Assembly: GCF_024436175.1 (NCBI RefSeq)
Contig: NZ_JANFQP010000002.1
Coordinates: forward strand, 558,001 to 622,000
DNA from: Kaistella montana
GTDB lineage: Bacteria > Bacteroidota > Bacteroidia > Flavobacteriales > Weeksellaceae
Reading direction: 5' to 3'
DNA: 64,000 nucleotides
The notes beneath the pieces were generated by a model, which searched no databases, was not told the DNA's origin, and saw only the letters and a list, made by a program, of their open reading frames with translations. Positions 36,477 through 45,008 of the stretch are shown here, piece after piece. The first letter of the stretch is position 1; each line of letters starts with the position of its first letter. The position numbers and the translations under genes are program-made.

Positions 36477-39128
36477 ATGAAGAAAATCTACCTAAAAGTC
36501 TTGTCAATTGCTCTGGGAATTATATTTCTCATTATTCTGATTGCCAATTTCGGAATGAATTTTTGGTTAAAATATCAACTTCCGGATTTCATTAAAAACA
36601 ATACCGATTACAATATTTCTTACCAGAGACTCGAAGTCAATTTAGGAACGGGTGCAATTTTCGCTACCGGAATTTCGGTAAACAATAAAAACCCAGAAAA
36701 CCAAGCGGTGATCGGGTTTCAGGGAACGGTGGATACGCTTTCGGTTTCAAGAATTGGGATTTTTGATCTCTTGGTTAATAAAAAAATTAACGTCTCCGAT
36801 TTGACCCTGAATAGCCCGAATCTGAACATCATTCTCCCAAAACCTTTCGATAAAAAATCTAAAAAAGACAAAAACCCTTTTCTTTTTGAAAATATCAACA
36901 TCAGCAAAGGAAATTTAAAGATTTTCAAACACGATAAACAAAAACTTTTGTCGGTAAACGACCTTAATCTTCAGTTGGAGAACATGAAGCTGAATGATGG
37001 TTCTAAAAGTGGGAAGTTACCCGTAATCTTTGATCAATACGACATCAGCGCGAGAAATATTTTTTTTCGTCCCGATAATGTTTATGCATTCACGGCGACT
37101 AATATTACCACCAAAACCGGACAACTCAATATCAAAGATTTTGCGATGCATCCTTTGTTGTCTTATGTAGATTTCAGAAGGTTTTATCCTAAAAAAAGGA
37201 ATCTTTTCGATTTAAAAACATCTGAAATGGAGTTTAAAGATTTTATTTTAAAAGATGATAAAATTGCTCTAACAAAAGTTCGTTTTGCAAATCCGGATCT
37301 CAAAATGCACACGACTGATGTCAAACCTGCTGAAAAAGAAAGAAGTTTTACTTATGAGGTGAGTCTCGAAGATGTCATCATGGATCAAGCGAAAATATTG
37401 ATTTTGAAACCTGACGGAACTCCAAAATTCGCTGCCGAAAAACTCAATATGAGCATCAATAAACTAATGATGGATGACGAAACTGCGAAGGGAAATATTC
37501 CGTTTCAGTATCATGATTTTAAAATAAATGCACAGAAAGTCAATTATATTTCAGCTTCACAAAATATAAAAGTTGCTGCGGCAGCAATCAATTCAAAATC
37601 GGCGGATCTTCGGGATATTTTAGTGAAACCAACCGTTTCAAAGTCCGATAAACCTTTAATGGATCTGAGTTCGAGACAAGTTTTTCTTAAAGTAAATGAG
37701 TGGAAATTCATCAATAATAAACTCAAATTAGATGTCGAAAATGTGTTGATTTCCAGTTTAAACGGAAAGATTCAACATCCTGAAAATCCGAAGAAAAAGA
37801 AAGCAACTTTCGATAGAATTGATTTTCCGTTAATGGTGAGAAATGTTCAGTTGAAAAATTCAAATCTTGTTTTGGATAGACCAAATAATCCTCTACAATT
37901 CAATAATTTAAATGCAAATTTGAAGAATATTGAAATGAACGAATCAACCATAAAAGGCAAAATCCCTTTTAAAGTTGGAGATTATGGTTTTTCGACTAAC
38001 AATTTCAATTATAAAACACAATTTTACCGTTTCTCAGCTTCTTTGCTAAAGTTGAATAAAAATTCAGCACAAATTTCTAATTTCGAAATGCGACCGACGC
38101 TTTCGCTTGCAGAATTTATCCGAAAAATCCCGACAGAAAAAGATCTTTATAATTTGAAAGTCAAGCAAATCTCAATGAATGGAAACTGGGATTTTGAGTC
38201 TTCAAATCCATATTTAAATGTTTCACAACTGACATTTGATGGGATGAATGCGGAAATTTTCAGAAGTAAAATTCCAAAAGATGATCTTTCGGAAAAACCG
38301 CTTTATTCTAAATTATTGAGAAGCATTAAAATGCCGATGTTTGTTCAGCAAATGACCATCAAAAACTCTTATTTGCAATACGAAGAAGACACAAAAAAAA
38401 GTGACGGACCAGGAAAACTCACTTTCGATCAGTTTAATATGAAGGTGAAAAACCTGAATTCCGGAAAAATGAAAGGAAAACCCACTCAAGTTCCGATTGA
38501 GATTCAATGCAAATTCATGAATGTATCGCCGATGAATGTAAAATGGAGTTTCGATACAGCGAATATGACTGATGCTTTTGCGATTTCCGGAAATATTTCA
38601 GATTTGCCGGCTTCTGGGATTAATCCTTTTATTGAACCTTATCTGAAAATTCGTGCAGTTGGGAATATTTCTGATTTAATTTTTAATTTTAAAGGGAATT
38701 ATGAAGGTTTGAACGGAACTTTGAAAATGAAGCATAAAGATTTGCGGGTTTCTATATTGAAAGAAACTGGTGAAAAAAACAAGTTGCTTTCGGCGGTTGC
38801 CAATATTTTCGTGAGATCAGACTCTGGAAAATATCCCGAATCGGTTCTCGTGGATCATGTGCAACGCGATAAAACAAAATCTTTTTTCAATCTTTTCTGG
38901 AAAGGAATTGAAGAAGGTTTGAAGAAAACATTGATTGGAAAAAATATAGAAGTCACCGAAAAGAAAGTGAAAAACACGGTTGAAAACACCAAGTCTGCGT
39001 TGGAACAGAACAAAAAAGACATGAAAGAAACGAAACAGGAGGTGAAAGAAAAAGTGCAAAATGTAAAAGAGAAAATCAATGAAAAGCCTTTGTTGAAGAA
39101 TCTTTTCAGAAAAAAATCCGAAAAATAA
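36477..39128 (+). CDS. AsmA-like large envelope protein
   Basis: 883 residues with one N-terminal transmembrane helix at about residues 8-28 (VLSIALGIIFLIILIANFGM) and a long periplasmic region rich in alternating beta strands. It shows repeating modules of the form LTLNSPNLNII, DISARNIFFRP and FAMHPLLSYVDFRRFYPKK, the last echoed by FEMRPTLSLAEFIRKIPTEK near residue 540, so at least two related repeats are present. This fits the AsmA/DUF748-type bridge proteins implicated in lipid transport between membranes. The last 70 residues are a Lys/Glu-rich coiled coil, unusual for the group. Substrate and partners are unknown. Confidence 0.75.
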   Translation: MKKIYLKVLSIALGIIFLIILIANFGMNFWLKYQLPDFIKNNTDYNISYQRLEVNLGTGAIFATGISVNNKNPENQAVIGFQGTVDTLSVSRIGIFDLLVNKKINVSDLTLNSPNLNIILPKPFDKKSKKDKNPFLFENINISKGNLKIFKHDKQKLLSVNDLNLQLENMKLNDGSKSGKLPVIFDQYDISARNIFFRPDNVYAFTATNITTKTGQLNIKDFAMHPLLSYVDFRRFYPKKRNLFDLKTSEMEFKDFILKDDKIALTKVRFANPDLKMHTTDVKPAEKERSFTYEVSLEDVIMDQAKILILKPDGTPKFAAEKLNMSINKLMMDDETAKGNIPFQYHDFKINAQKVNYISASQNIKVAAAAINSKSADLRDILVKPTVSKSDKPLMDLSSRQVFLKVNEWKFINNKLKLDVENVLISSLNGKIQHPENPKKKKATFDRIDFPLMVRNVQLKNSNLVLDRPNNPLQFNNLNANLKNIEMNESTIKGKIPFKVGDYGFSTNNFNYKTQFYRFSASLLKLNKNSAQISNFEMRPTLSLAEFIRKIPTEKDLYNLKVKQISMNGNWDFESSNPYLNVSQLTFDGMNAEIFRSKIPKDDLSEKPLYSKLLRSIKMPMFVQQMTIKNSYLQYEEDTKKSDGPGKLTFDQFNMKVKNLNSGKMKGKPTQVPIEIQCKFMNVSPMNVKWSFDTANMTDAFAISGNISDLPASGINPFIEPYLKIRAVGNISDLIFNFKGNYEGLNGTLKMKHKDLRVSILKETGEKNKLLSAVANIFVRSDSGKYPESVLVDHVQRDKTKSFFNLFWKGIEEGLKKTLIGKNIEVTEKKVKNTVENTKSALEQNKKDMKETKQEVKEKVQNVKEKINEKPLLKNLFRKKSEK

Positions 39129-39146
39129 TTTCCGGATTTATCTTTT
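39114..39146 (+). terminator. Possible terminator at the end of the AsmA-like gene
   Basis: 7-bp stem AAATCCG (39114-39120) with CGGATTT (39133-39139), followed by ATCTTTTTTA. The loop contains the stop codon, so the hairpin overlaps the coding end. Confidence 0.45.
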
Positions 39147-39488
39147 TTACTCGATATCAAAATCTTCCTTTTCTTCAACAGGAATTTGTCTTAGAAAATC
39201 ATCAAATTCCTCACCGTTATAATTGCTTTCGGCTCCGTATGAATCTATAATAATAGATTGTAAACCATCTTTATCCTGCAAAACATACAACACCGCATTG
39301 TCATCTGGGTTGCTGTCGCCTTCAAAACGGTAAGATTTCACAATACACAAGTCGCTGGGTTTATAGGTGAAATTAGTTCCTTCTAAAACGAATTGTTTTT
39401 CTTCGTTCATCCGAATTTCTCGGGTAATTCCTCTTCCGCGAAGGACATTGAGAACCTGAGATAATGTTTTTAAATTGTGATTGGCCAT
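39147..39488 (-). CDS. Small conserved hypothetical protein, acidic C-terminus
   Basis: 113 residues, soluble, no signal peptide or membrane segment. Visible pattern: an N-terminal helix (LKTLSQVLNVLRGRGITREI) that could be a short DNA- or protein-binding helix-turn unit, a beta-rich middle (FVLEGTNFTYKPSDLCIVKS, AVLYVLQDKDGLQSIIIDSY), and an acidic C-terminus. I believe this is a family restricted to Bacteroidetes; I know no experimental function. It sits between the AsmA-like gene (convergent, 18 bp apart) and the tRNA cluster. Confidence 0.7.
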   Translation of the reverse strand: MANHNLKTLSQVLNVLRGRGITREIRMNEEKQFVLEGTNFTYKPSDLCIVKSYRFEGDSNPDDNAVLYVLQDKDGLQSIIIDSYGAESNYNGEEFDDFLRQIPVEEKEDFDIE

Positions 39489-39548
39489 AATGTGGTGTAT
39501 TTGATACCATTAAAGCAACAAAATGTCTGCCGAAGAGACAACAGAAAA

Positions 39549-39588
39549 CAAAAAACGCTGAAAATCATAAAGATTAACAGCGTTTTTA
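39549..39588 (-). terminator. Terminator of the tRNA cluster
   Basis: Outer stem ACGCTG (39555-39560) with CAGCGT (39578-39583), an inner AATC/GATT stem, and six T on the minus strand after the stem. It starts 8 bp after the last tRNA. Confidence 0.75.
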
Positions 39589-39590
39589 TG

Positions 39591-39674
39591 TACCTCGGAC
39601 GGGACTTGAACCCGTACATCCTTGCGGATACAGGATTTTAAGTCCTGCGTGTCTACCAGTTCCACCACCAAGGC
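39591..39674 (-). tRNA. tRNA-Leu (TAA)
   Basis: 84 nt on the minus strand. Acceptor GCCTTGG pairs with CCGAGGT (two wobble pairs), discriminator A. D-arm TGGTGGAACTGGTAGACA, anticodon loop CTTAAAA with anticodon TAA at 39638-39640, a long class II variable arm as expected for Leu, and T-arm GGGTTCAAGTCCC. CCA is not encoded. Third gene of a minus-strand tRNA cluster; reads codon UUA. Confidence 0.95.
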
Positions 39675-39683
39675 AAGTGGATG

Positions 39684-39756
<73 letters not shown>

Positions 39757-39765
39757 AAAAAAAAG

Positions 39766-39847
39766 TGCGGATGAAGGGACTCGAACCCCCACGCCTCACG
39801 GCACCAGATCCTAAGTCTGGCGTGGCTACCAATTACACCACATCCGC
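39766..39847 (-). tRNA. tRNA-Leu (TAG)
   Basis: 82 nt on the minus strand. Acceptor GCGGATG pairs with CATCCGC, discriminator A. D-arm TGGTGTAATTGGTAGCCA, anticodon loop CTTAGGA with anticodon TAG at 39811-39813, long variable arm typical of Leu, T-arm GGGGTTCGAGTCCC. CCA is not encoded. First gene of the cluster in transcription order; reads CUA/CUN codons. Confidence 0.95.
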
Positions 39848-40004
39848 AAATATCTTCTTCTCTTTTTTTGTGAGTGCAAATATAATGACTTTTTCTTTTT
39901 TAAAACAAGAAAATTTTATTTTTTTTACTTTTTTTATTTTTTTTGAACCTCAACTTTCTTTTTCTATTCTTTATTTATTACTTTTACACCTTTAACAATC
40001 AATT

Positions 40005-40382
40005 ATGGAATTACAAGGAACAATCAAAAAGATATCTGACATTCAGACATTTGCAAGCGGTTTTCAGAAAAGAGAAATGGTAATCCTTACCGAAGAGCAA
40101 TATCCGCAACCGATTAATGTAGAATTTTTGCAAGATAAATGCGATTTGCTGAATGCCTATAAAGAAGGTGACAAAGTGAAGGTGAGCATCAATATCAGAG
40201 GTAGAGAGTGGACTTCCCCACAAGGTGAAGTGAAGTATTTCAACTCAATCACTGGTTGGAGATTGGAGAAAGTTGACGGAGGAAACTTCAACGAGCCTGT
40301 AGAAGCTAAACCTGCAACGAATAGCACCTCGGTTGATAAAACTGATGTTTTCACTGAAGAAGATGACGATTTACCTTTTTAA
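40005..40382 (+). CDS. DUF3127 protein with OB-like region and SSB-type acidic tip
   Basis: 125 residues. The first 90 (MELQGTIKKISDIQTFAS, KREMVILTE, VEFLQDKCDLLNAYKEGDKV, KVSINIRGREWTSPQGEVKY, FNSITGWRLE) follow the strand order of an OB fold, as in single-strand DNA-binding proteins, and match DUF3127. A short linker then leads to FTEEDDDLPF at the C-terminus, very like the SSB tip (DDDIPF) that docks partner repair and replication proteins. A DNA-binding role is therefore plausible but not shown. TACTTTTA, one base from the -7 consensus, lies at 39979-39986. Monocistronic, followed by a hairpin. Confidence 0.85.
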   Translation: MELQGTIKKISDIQTFASGFQKREMVILTEEQYPQPINVEFLQDKCDLLNAYKEGDKVKVSINIRGREWTSPQGEVKYFNSITGWRLEKVDGGNFNEPVEAKPATNSTSVDKTDVFTEEDDDLPF

Positions 40383-40405
40383 TCTGTATCAACAAAACTG
40401 AAATA

Positions 40406-40444
40406 AAATCCTGCTTTTTCTAAAGGGCGGGATTTAATTTTTAT
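40406..40444 (+). terminator. Probable intrinsic terminator after the DUF3127 gene
   Basis: 10-bp stem AAATCCTGCT (40406-40415) with GGCGGGATTT (40426-40435), two G-U pairs, 10-nt loop, followed by AATTTTTAT. Confidence 0.65.
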
Positions 40445-40451
40445 AAAAAAA

Positions 40452-41096
40452 ATGGTTCTTCTCGATCCTAACGAAATTTCTTTTCCAGATCCAGCGCTGA
40501 TTGATTCCAAAGATGGTTTACTGGCCGTCGGTGGAGATTTGTCGCCGGAAAGACTTTTGTTTGCATATCAATTGGGACTTTTTCCTTGGTTTAATGAGGG
40601 TGAAGAAATTCTCTGGTGGTGTCCCGATCCTCGATTTGTTCTTTTTCCTGATGAATTGAAGATTTCAAAATCAATGAAGAAAATTCTGCGAAACGATGTT
40701 TTTAGTTTTACGGAAAATCAATGTTTCGAAGAGGTAATGCAGGAATGTAAAAATGTGGATCGAAAAGATCAAGATGGAACCTGGATTTCGGATCGGCTTA
40801 TTGAATCCTACGCGATTCTTCATCAACATGGTTTTGCAAAAAGTATCGAAGTGTGGCAAAATGATGAATTAGTCGGTGGACTTTATGGGGTTCAAATTGG
40901 AAATGTTTTCTGTGGTGAAAGCATGTTTGCGAAGGTAAGCAATGCATCGAAAGCAGGTTTTATTCATTTTATATTAAATAATAAAAACATAGAACTGGTG
41001 GATTGCCAAATACATTCTGCACATTTGGAGAGTTTAGGCGCCAAAATGATTCCTAAAAAAGAATATTTAAAAATTTTACAAAAACAATCTTCATGA
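40452..41096 (+). CDS. aat: Leucyl/phenylalanyl-tRNA--protein transferase Aat
   Basis: Adds Leu or Phe from aminoacyl-tRNA to proteins with N-terminal Lys or Arg, marking them for ClpS/ClpAP degradation. Family motifs are present in order: DGLLAVGGDLSPERLLFAY, GLFPWFNEGEEILWWCPDPR (residues 43-62), DGTWIS, AYAILHQHGFAKSIEVW in the GNAT-like core and GGLYGVQIGNVFCGESMF. The 214-residue length is normal. It overlaps the next gene by 4 bp (ATGA), giving a two-gene operon. Confidence 0.96.
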   Translation: MVLLDPNEISFPDPALIDSKDGLLAVGGDLSPERLLFAYQLGLFPWFNEGEEILWWCPDPRFVLFPDELKISKSMKKILRNDVFSFTENQCFEEVMQECKNVDRKDQDGTWISDRLIESYAILHQHGFAKSIEVWQNDELVGGLYGVQIGNVFCGESMFAKVSNASKAGFIHFILNNKNIELVDCQIHSAHLESLGAKMIPKKEYLKILQKQSS

Positions 41097-41977
41097 ATCC
41101 TGAAAAAGAAAAATGGGTTTTATTGGCTTTGCTCTCCATTATCTGGGGTTCATCATTTATTTTAATTAAAAAATCGCTGGAGCATTTCAATCCTTACGAG
41201 GTCGGAGCTTTACGTGTTTTAATTGCGGGAATCATTTTACTTCCTATTGCGGCGATGAATATCCGGAAATTTCCCAAGAAAAATGTGAAATGGCTAATTC
41301 TTGCTGCGATTACAGGGAATTTTATTCCAATGTTTCTTTTTCCGATTGCCGAAACCGAAGTTAGCAGCAGTATCGCAGGAATTATCAATTCGATGATGCC
41401 GATTTTTGTCATTATTGTAGGAGCGCTTTTATGGAAATTTCAAACGACTAAACGACAGATTATAGGGGTGTTCATCAGTTTTTCCGGAGCGTGTATTCTG
41501 GCTTTTTCCGGTGGAGAAGGTGGAGAGTTTAAGCTTATTCCTATATTGCTTTTGTTGCTCGCTACTTTACTGTATGCAATTAGTACAACTACGGTGAAAT
41601 CGAAGCTTAGTGATATTCCGGCCAAAATTTTATCTGCGTTTGTGTTTTCTTTCGTTTTAATTTTACCTTCATTGATTGCCTTGGTTCTTGCGGGCTTTTT
41701 CAATGATTTAAAAGCGGATAATAATTTATTGATAGGTTTGGGATTTGTGAGTTTGCTATCTGTTTTTGGAACAGGATTGGCGATGATGTTGAATTACAGA
41801 CTTTTGAGCGTTTCTACACCTTTGTTTGCTTCTACAGTTACCTTGTTAATGCCAATTGTTGCAATAATTTGGGGACTTCTGGATGGCGAAAAACTGACCC
41901 TGATGCAAGGTTTTGGAGGGCTGATCATATTAGCAGGGCTTATTTTTCTTCGCCAAATGCCTTCAAAACAAAAATAA
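41093..41977 (+). CDS. DMT family transporter (two EamA domains)
   Basis: 294 residues with ten membrane helices arranged as two EamA repeats. The first repeat begins LLALLSIIWGSSFILIKKSL and the second near residue 150. WGSSF and the ending GGLIILAGLIFL are typical of drug/metabolite exporters. The substrate cannot be predicted. It overlaps aat by 4 bp. A hairpin oriented for the opposite strand follows the stop. Confidence 0.9.
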   Translation: MNPEKEKWVLLALLSIIWGSSFILIKKSLEHFNPYEVGALRVLIAGIILLPIAAMNIRKFPKKNVKWLILAAITGNFIPMFLFPIAETEVSSSIAGIINSMMPIFVIIVGALLWKFQTTKRQIIGVFISFSGACILAFSGGEGGEFKLIPILLLLLATLLYAISTTTVKSKLSDIPAKILSAFVFSFVLILPSLIALVLAGFFNDLKADNNLLIGLGFVSLLSVFGTGLAMMLNYRLLSVSTPLFASTVTLLMPIVAIIWGLLDGEKLTLMQGFGGLIILAGLIFLRQMPSKQK

Positions 41978-42011
41978 AAAAAACCGCAAAGCCTTGTAAG
42001 CGTTGCAGTTT
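41973..42011 (-). terminator. Terminator-like hairpin facing against the flanking genes
   Basis: AAACCGCAA (41981-41989) pairs with TTGCAGTTT (42003-42011) with one mismatch and a 13-nt loop. The T run (eight T) follows on the minus strand only, yet both neighbouring genes are on the plus strand. Confidence 0.55.
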
Positions 42012-42138
42012 GAAATAAATCTAATAAAAAGTAAAAATGAAAGGCGACAAAGGTATATAATTGTTTTCATATCATGCAAGATATTTTTTTTATTTTTTTT
42101 AATTTTTTCAAAAACACCTTCCCTTTTTAATATTTTCC

Positions 42139-42146
42139 TAAATTAG
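42139..42146 (+). promoter_or_regulatory. Near-consensus -7 box for the CBS-nadK operon
   Basis: TAAATTAG differs from TAnnTTTG at one base and lies 4 nt before the ATG at 42151, the same leaderless spacing as several exact boxes in this window. Confidence 0.4.
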
Positions 42147-42150
42147 CATC

Positions 42151-42804
42151 ATGTTTATCAAAGATTACATCTCGAAAGATTATCCTGCGTTCAGCACAAG
42201 CGACACGATTGAAGAGGCTAAAGAAATGGCAAAGGAATTCTGTTATTCTCACGTTTTTGTGAAGAAAAAAGGAGTCTACCAAGGCTCCATTAGCCAATCT
42301 TTCCTGGAAGAAAGTCCGGAAGGTAATCTAGGGAGTCTTGCAATTCACTATGAGAAATTTGCCATTTTGGATGATGGTAATTTATTAGATTCTATAAAGC
42401 TTTTTCATACTTTTAATAGCAATATAGTTCCAGTGATTACCAAAGAGGAGAAGTATGTAGGGTATCTTTCTAGTGATGATATTTTTTGTGAGTTTTCCAA
42501 ATACCCACTTTTCTCCGAAAATGGAGCTATTATGACCATTCAAACAAATGGCAAACATTATTCGATGACCGAAGTTTGTAAAATTGTAGAAACCAATAAT
42601 GGCAAAGTTTATGGGTCTTTTATCAATTTAATCAGTGACGATTTCATACAAATCACCCTAAAAATAAGCAGTGAAAATCTAAGTTCTATCGATGAAACCT
42701 TTGAGAGATACGGCTACAGCGTCGTACATAAATATTATGATGATGAAAAAGAAGACCTGTTGAAAGACCGCTTCGGATTTTTCCAAAAATACCTCGAGTT
42801 TTAA
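42151..42804 (+). CDS. CBS domain-containing protein
   Basis: 217 residues. Two CBS motifs are visible in the N-terminal 130: DYISKDYPAFSTSDTIEEAK with FCYSHVFVKKKGVYQGSIS, and HYEKFAILDDGNLLDSIKLF with SNIVPVITKEEKYVGYLSSD. CBS pairs usually bind adenine nucleotides. The C-terminal 85 residues (FSENGAIMTIQTNGKHYSMT and onward) resemble an ACT-like regulatory region. It is 2 bp upstream of nadK, a pairing seen in other Flavobacteriia, which would fit adenylate sensing tied to NADP synthesis; that link is inference. Confidence 0.88.
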   Translation: MFIKDYISKDYPAFSTSDTIEEAKEMAKEFCYSHVFVKKKGVYQGSISQSFLEESPEGNLGSLAIHYEKFAILDDGNLLDSIKLFHTFNSNIVPVITKEEKYVGYLSSDDIFCEFSKYPLFSENGAIMTIQTNGKHYSMTEVCKIVETNNGKVYGSFINLISDDFIQITLKISSENLSSIDETFERYGYSVVHKYYDDEKEDLLKDRFGFFQKYLEF

Positions 42805-42806
42805 TA

Positions 42807-43673
42807 ATGAAGGCAGCAATTTATTCTCAAAAAAATGATTTAGATACCTTTCTGTATCTGAGTAAATTTGTTTCTGAACTCGAAAAGCGCGGAGTACAGG
42901 CAGTTCTCTATGAAGATATGGCCAAAGCGATGCAGTTCTCGAAAATCTTTGAAACATTTACCGGGAAAGAAGATTTGAAAGAGAAAAAAGTTGATCTCTT
43001 CTTTACTTTTGGAGGAGATGGAACCATCGTGAATTCACTTCTGTTTGTACAAGATTTAGAAATCCCGGTAGTTGGAGTCAATACTGGCAGGCTCGGTTTT
43101 TTGGCAAGTTTTAGCAAAGAAGAAGTTTTCCTGGAACTTGATGAAATTATCAGAGGCGAAGTGAAAATCAGCCGCAGATCGGTCATAGAAATCGTTTCGC
43201 CCAATAAATCGATGTTTTTTCCTTATGCATTAAATGATATTACCATTTCGCGAAAGGAAACAACAGCAATGATCACCATAGATTCTTATATCAACGGAGA
43301 ATTTTTGAACATCTTTTGGGGAGATGGGGTCATTATCTCTACACCAACAGGCTCTACGGCTTATTCATTGAGTTGTGGTGGGCCAATCATCACTCCAAAC
43401 AATGAAAATTTTGTAATCACTCCGATTGCACCACACAATTTGAACGTACGACCTTTGATTGTAAATGATGATGTTGAAATTAGATTAAAAGTAGAAAGTC
43501 GCGTTCCACAATATTCTCTATCACTGGATTCCCGCCTGATTCACATGGAAACCAATGTGGAGATTGTACTGAAAAAAGCACGCTTCCAAATTTTACTTGT
43601 ACACCCAAATAATTTGAGTTTCTATGAAACCATCCGCCAGAAACTACTTTGGGGAAAAGACAAACGAAACTAA
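42807..43673 (+). CDS. nadK: NAD kinase
   Basis: Phosphorylates NAD to NADP using ATP. GGDGT lies in FTFGGDGTIVNSL near residue 72, then VVGVNTGRLGFLASF, the NDI region PYALNDITISRKET, and the glycine-rich VIISTPTGSTAYSLSCGGPI with ITPIAPHNLNVRPLIV. All are diagnostic. 288 residues is the normal length. It lies 2 bp after the CBS gene in a likely two-gene operon. The 170 bp that follow contain no strong terminator. Confidence 0.97.
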   Translation: MKAAIYSQKNDLDTFLYLSKFVSELEKRGVQAVLYEDMAKAMQFSKIFETFTGKEDLKEKKVDLFFTFGGDGTIVNSLLFVQDLEIPVVGVNTGRLGFLASFSKEEVFLELDEIIRGEVKISRRSVIEIVSPNKSMFFPYALNDITISRKETTAMITIDSYINGEFLNIFWGDGVIISTPTGSTAYSLSCGGPIITPNNENFVITPIAPHNLNVRPLIVNDDVEIRLKVESRVPQYSLSLDSRLIHMETNVEIVLKKARFQILLVHPNNLSFYETIRQKLLWGKDKRN

Positions 43674-43844
43674 ATTTTATTTTTTTTAAAAAGCATTGAT
43701 ATTTTAATGCTGAAATCTGTTTTTTTCGGTAATGGATTCATTTTCTATATGCACCATTATTGAAACTAAATTGCTGAGCCTGCTTTATAATCATCATAAT
43801 TTTTGTATTTTTACCTATTCAAAATTTACAAAAATAATTTTATT

Positions 43845-44915
43845 ATGAGCAGACGTTTTCCGGCAGGTGTTGCCACAGGTCAATTGGTTACAGACATTTT
43901 TAATTATGCCAAAGAAAATAACTTTGCGCTTCCGGCGGTAAATGTTATCGGATCCAGTAACGTAAATGCAGTTTTAGAAACTGCCGCAAAATTGAATTCT
44001 CCAGTAATTATTCAGTTTTCTAATGGTGGTGCTGCATACAATGCAGGAAAAGGTTTAAGCAATGATGGACAAAAAGCAGCTATTTTAGGTGCGGTTGCAG
44101 GTGCAAAACATATTCACACTTTGGCTGAAGCTTACGGAGCTACCGTAATTCTTCATACCGACCACTGTGCTAAGAAATTATTGCCTTGGATTGACGGATT
44201 GATGGATGCAAACGAAGAATTTTTCGCACAAACCGGAAAATCTTTATACTCTTCTCACATGCTCGATTTGTCTGAAGAGCCAATCGAAGAAAACCTTGAC
44301 ATTTCTTGCAAATATTTTGAAAGAATGGCAAAAATGGGAATGACCTTGGAAATCGAATTGGGAGTAACTGGTGGTGAAGAAGACGGAGTAGACAATTCCG
44401 GAGTAGATTCTTCTAAATTATACACGCAACCTGATGAAGTTGCTTATGCTTATGAAAGATTAAATGCAATTTCTCCTAATTTCACCATCGCAGCAGCGTT
44501 CGGAAACGTTCACGGTGTTTACAAACCGGGGAATGTGAAATTAACACCGAAAATTCTTGATAACTCTCAAAAATACGTTCAAGAGAAATTTGGTTTAGGT
44601 GAAAAACCAGTGAATTTTGTTTTCCATGGCGGATCAGGTTCTACAGTTGAAGAAATCAGAGAAGCAATCAGCTATGGCGCAATCAAAATGAACATTGATA
44701 CTGATCTTCAATTCGCTTATACCGAAGGAATCAGAGATTATATGGTTAATAATGTCGAGTATCTGAAAACACAAATCGGAAACCCTGAAGGCGAAGAAAA
44801 ACCAAACAAAAAATTCTATGACCCAAGAGTTTGGGTAAGAAAAGGCGAAGAAACCTTCAGCAGAAGATTGGTACAGGCTTTTGAAGACCTGAACAACGTA
44901 AATACTCTCAACTAA
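43845..44915 (+). CDS. fbaA: Class II fructose-bisphosphate aldolase
   Basis: Zinc-dependent aldolase of glycolysis and gluconeogenesis. I start it at the ATG at 43845 (MSRRFPAGVATGQ), giving 356 residues; an earlier TTG in frame gives an unconserved hydrophobic extension. VILHTDHCAKKLLPWIDG carries the catalytic Asp and zinc His, LEIELGVTGGEEDGVDN is the FbaA-type loop, and AFGNVHGVYKPGN and FVFHGGSGS carry the other zinc histidines. It belongs to the long class IIA group. TATTTTTA, one base from the -7 consensus, lies at 43806-43813. A palindrome and the accD promoter follow. Confidence 0.97.
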   Translation: MSRRFPAGVATGQLVTDIFNYAKENNFALPAVNVIGSSNVNAVLETAAKLNSPVIIQFSNGGAAYNAGKGLSNDGQKAAILGAVAGAKHIHTLAEAYGATVILHTDHCAKKLLPWIDGLMDANEEFFAQTGKSLYSSHMLDLSEEPIEENLDISCKYFERMAKMGMTLEIELGVTGGEEDGVDNSGVDSSKLYTQPDEVAYAYERLNAISPNFTIAAAFGNVHGVYKPGNVKLTPKILDNSQKYVQEKFGLGEKPVNFVFHGGSGSTVEEIREAISYGAIKMNIDTDLQFAYTEGIRDYMVNNVEYLKTQIGNPEGEEKPNKKFYDPRVWVRKGEETFSRRLVQAFEDLNNVNTLN

Positions 44916-44929
44916 TTTTATCAATTTTT

Positions 44930-44972
44930 TGGTATAAGTTTTAAAATAAGCGATAATTTAGAACTTATACCA
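44930..44972. promoter_or_regulatory. 11-bp inverted repeat abutting the accD promoter
   Basis: TGGTATAAGTT (44930-44940) and AACTTATACCA (44962-44972) are perfect inverted copies 21 bp apart. The right arm touches the accD -7 box at 44973. There is no T run, so an operator is more likely than a terminator. Confidence 0.5.
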
Positions 44973-44980
44973 TAAATTTG
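44973..44980 (+). promoter_or_regulatory. -7 promoter box for accD
   Basis: TAAATTTG, exact consensus, 28 nt before the accD ATG at 45009. Confidence 0.6.
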
Positions 44981-45008
44981 CACTCCTGAAATCTAAATTT
45001 TCTAAGAA

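Noticed and set aside
43684-43720. Weak hairpin (AGCATT/AATGCT) after nadK
   Set aside because: Six AT-rich base pairs with an 8-nt loop and no adjacent T run; not distinguishable from background in this AT-rich DNA.
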